DNA from: Peptostreptococcus canis
Lineage (GTDB): Bacteria; Bacillota; Clostridia; Peptostreptococcales; Peptostreptococcaceae
NCBI RefSeq assembly: GCF_014229965.1
Contig: NZ_JABGBW010000010.1
Coordinates: 919-45,642, forward strand
Length of the DNA stretch: 44,724 nt
Reading direction: 5' to 3'
The translations under genes were made by a program, and so were the position numbers. The notes under the pieces were generated by a model. The model did no database searches and had not been told where the DNA came from. It worked only from the letters and a program-made list of their open reading frames with translations. Shown piece by piece: positions 44,691-44,724 of this stretch (its first letter is position 1; each line of letters begins with the position of its first letter).

Positions 44691-44724
44691 TATGATAATG
44701 TCACCTTAGGATTAATTTTGGACT
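44691..44724. repeat. 34-bp exact repeat, copy 2, at the right edge
   Basis: Identical to 26546-26579 and cut off by the window end, so the true repeat may be longer. It begins 28 bases upstream of the -35 box of the rpoB promoter. If it is the end of an insertion element, that element would lie to the right of the window, between rpoB and whatever precedes it. Confidence 0.6.

Noticed and set aside
1-44724. CRISPR arrays, tRNA or rRNA genes, prophage or a complete insertion sequence
   Set aside because: No regularly spaced direct repeats, cloverleaf-like sequences, rRNA segments, integrase or transposase genes were seen on either strand.

Overview
The window is strongly AT-rich chromosomal DNA from a low-GC Firmicute. 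Shine-Dalgarno sites are near-perfect AGGAGG and promoters are of the sigma-A type. A PyrR-type pyrimidine attenuator, the short Gram-positive CysE and the gene set (veg, GreA, CoaX, TilS-FtsH) fit a Clostridia or Tissierellia-like anaerobe. That placement is inference from gene content and style; no rRNA or tRNA gene is present to confirm it.

Layout, left to right. (1) 1-7.2 kb: a class I aminotransferase (+), then leftward greA-lysS and coaX-dusB, and rightward birA. A consensus promoter for greA-lysS is embedded in the end of dusB. (2) 7.3-13.3 kb: a leftward sugar operon made of a PRD/PTS regulator, PTS IIA, IIB and UlaA-like IIC, and the two halves of a split transketolase. An inverted repeat lies before its promoter, and a terminator with a competing long stem lies between the transporter and the transketolase. 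(3) 13.4-20.3 kb: a leftward housekeeping run ispE, GntR regulator, murI, DUF1934, tilS, ftsH, preceded by veg with two tandem promoters. (4) 20.3-26.4 kb: SEC-C protein, UPF0489 protein, a pseudouridine synthase, a SAM methyltransferase, ferritin, an HD protein, an ICMT-like membrane protein, a thiol peroxidase of the glutathione peroxidase family and a DUF3021 membrane protein. (5) 26.4-28.8 kb: cysK-cysE, preceded by a leader containing a 26-codon ORF with six consecutive cysteine codons. (6) 28.9-29.8 kb: a DUF2812/PadR pair that looks more GC-rich than its surroundings. (7) 30-35.3 kb: pyrF-carA-carB behind a PyrR-type attenuator. (8) 35.3-44.7 kb: a DUF2974 hydrolase, a GNAT acetyltransferase, rpoC and rpoB.

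The points that most deserve attention are: the poly-cysteine leader peptide with mutually exclusive RNA pairings upstream of cysK-cysE; a CarA whose Cys-His-Glu glutaminase triad is lost (Ser, Asp, and a deleted loop), implying ammonia-dependent carbamoyl phosphate synthesis; a 34-bp sequence repeated exactly upstream of both the cys leader and rpoB, possibly the end of a mobile element; and a set of large two-tier hairpins in convergent intergenic regions and inside the PTS-transketolase operon.

No CRISPR array, rRNA, tRNA, complete insertion sequence or prophage was recognised.
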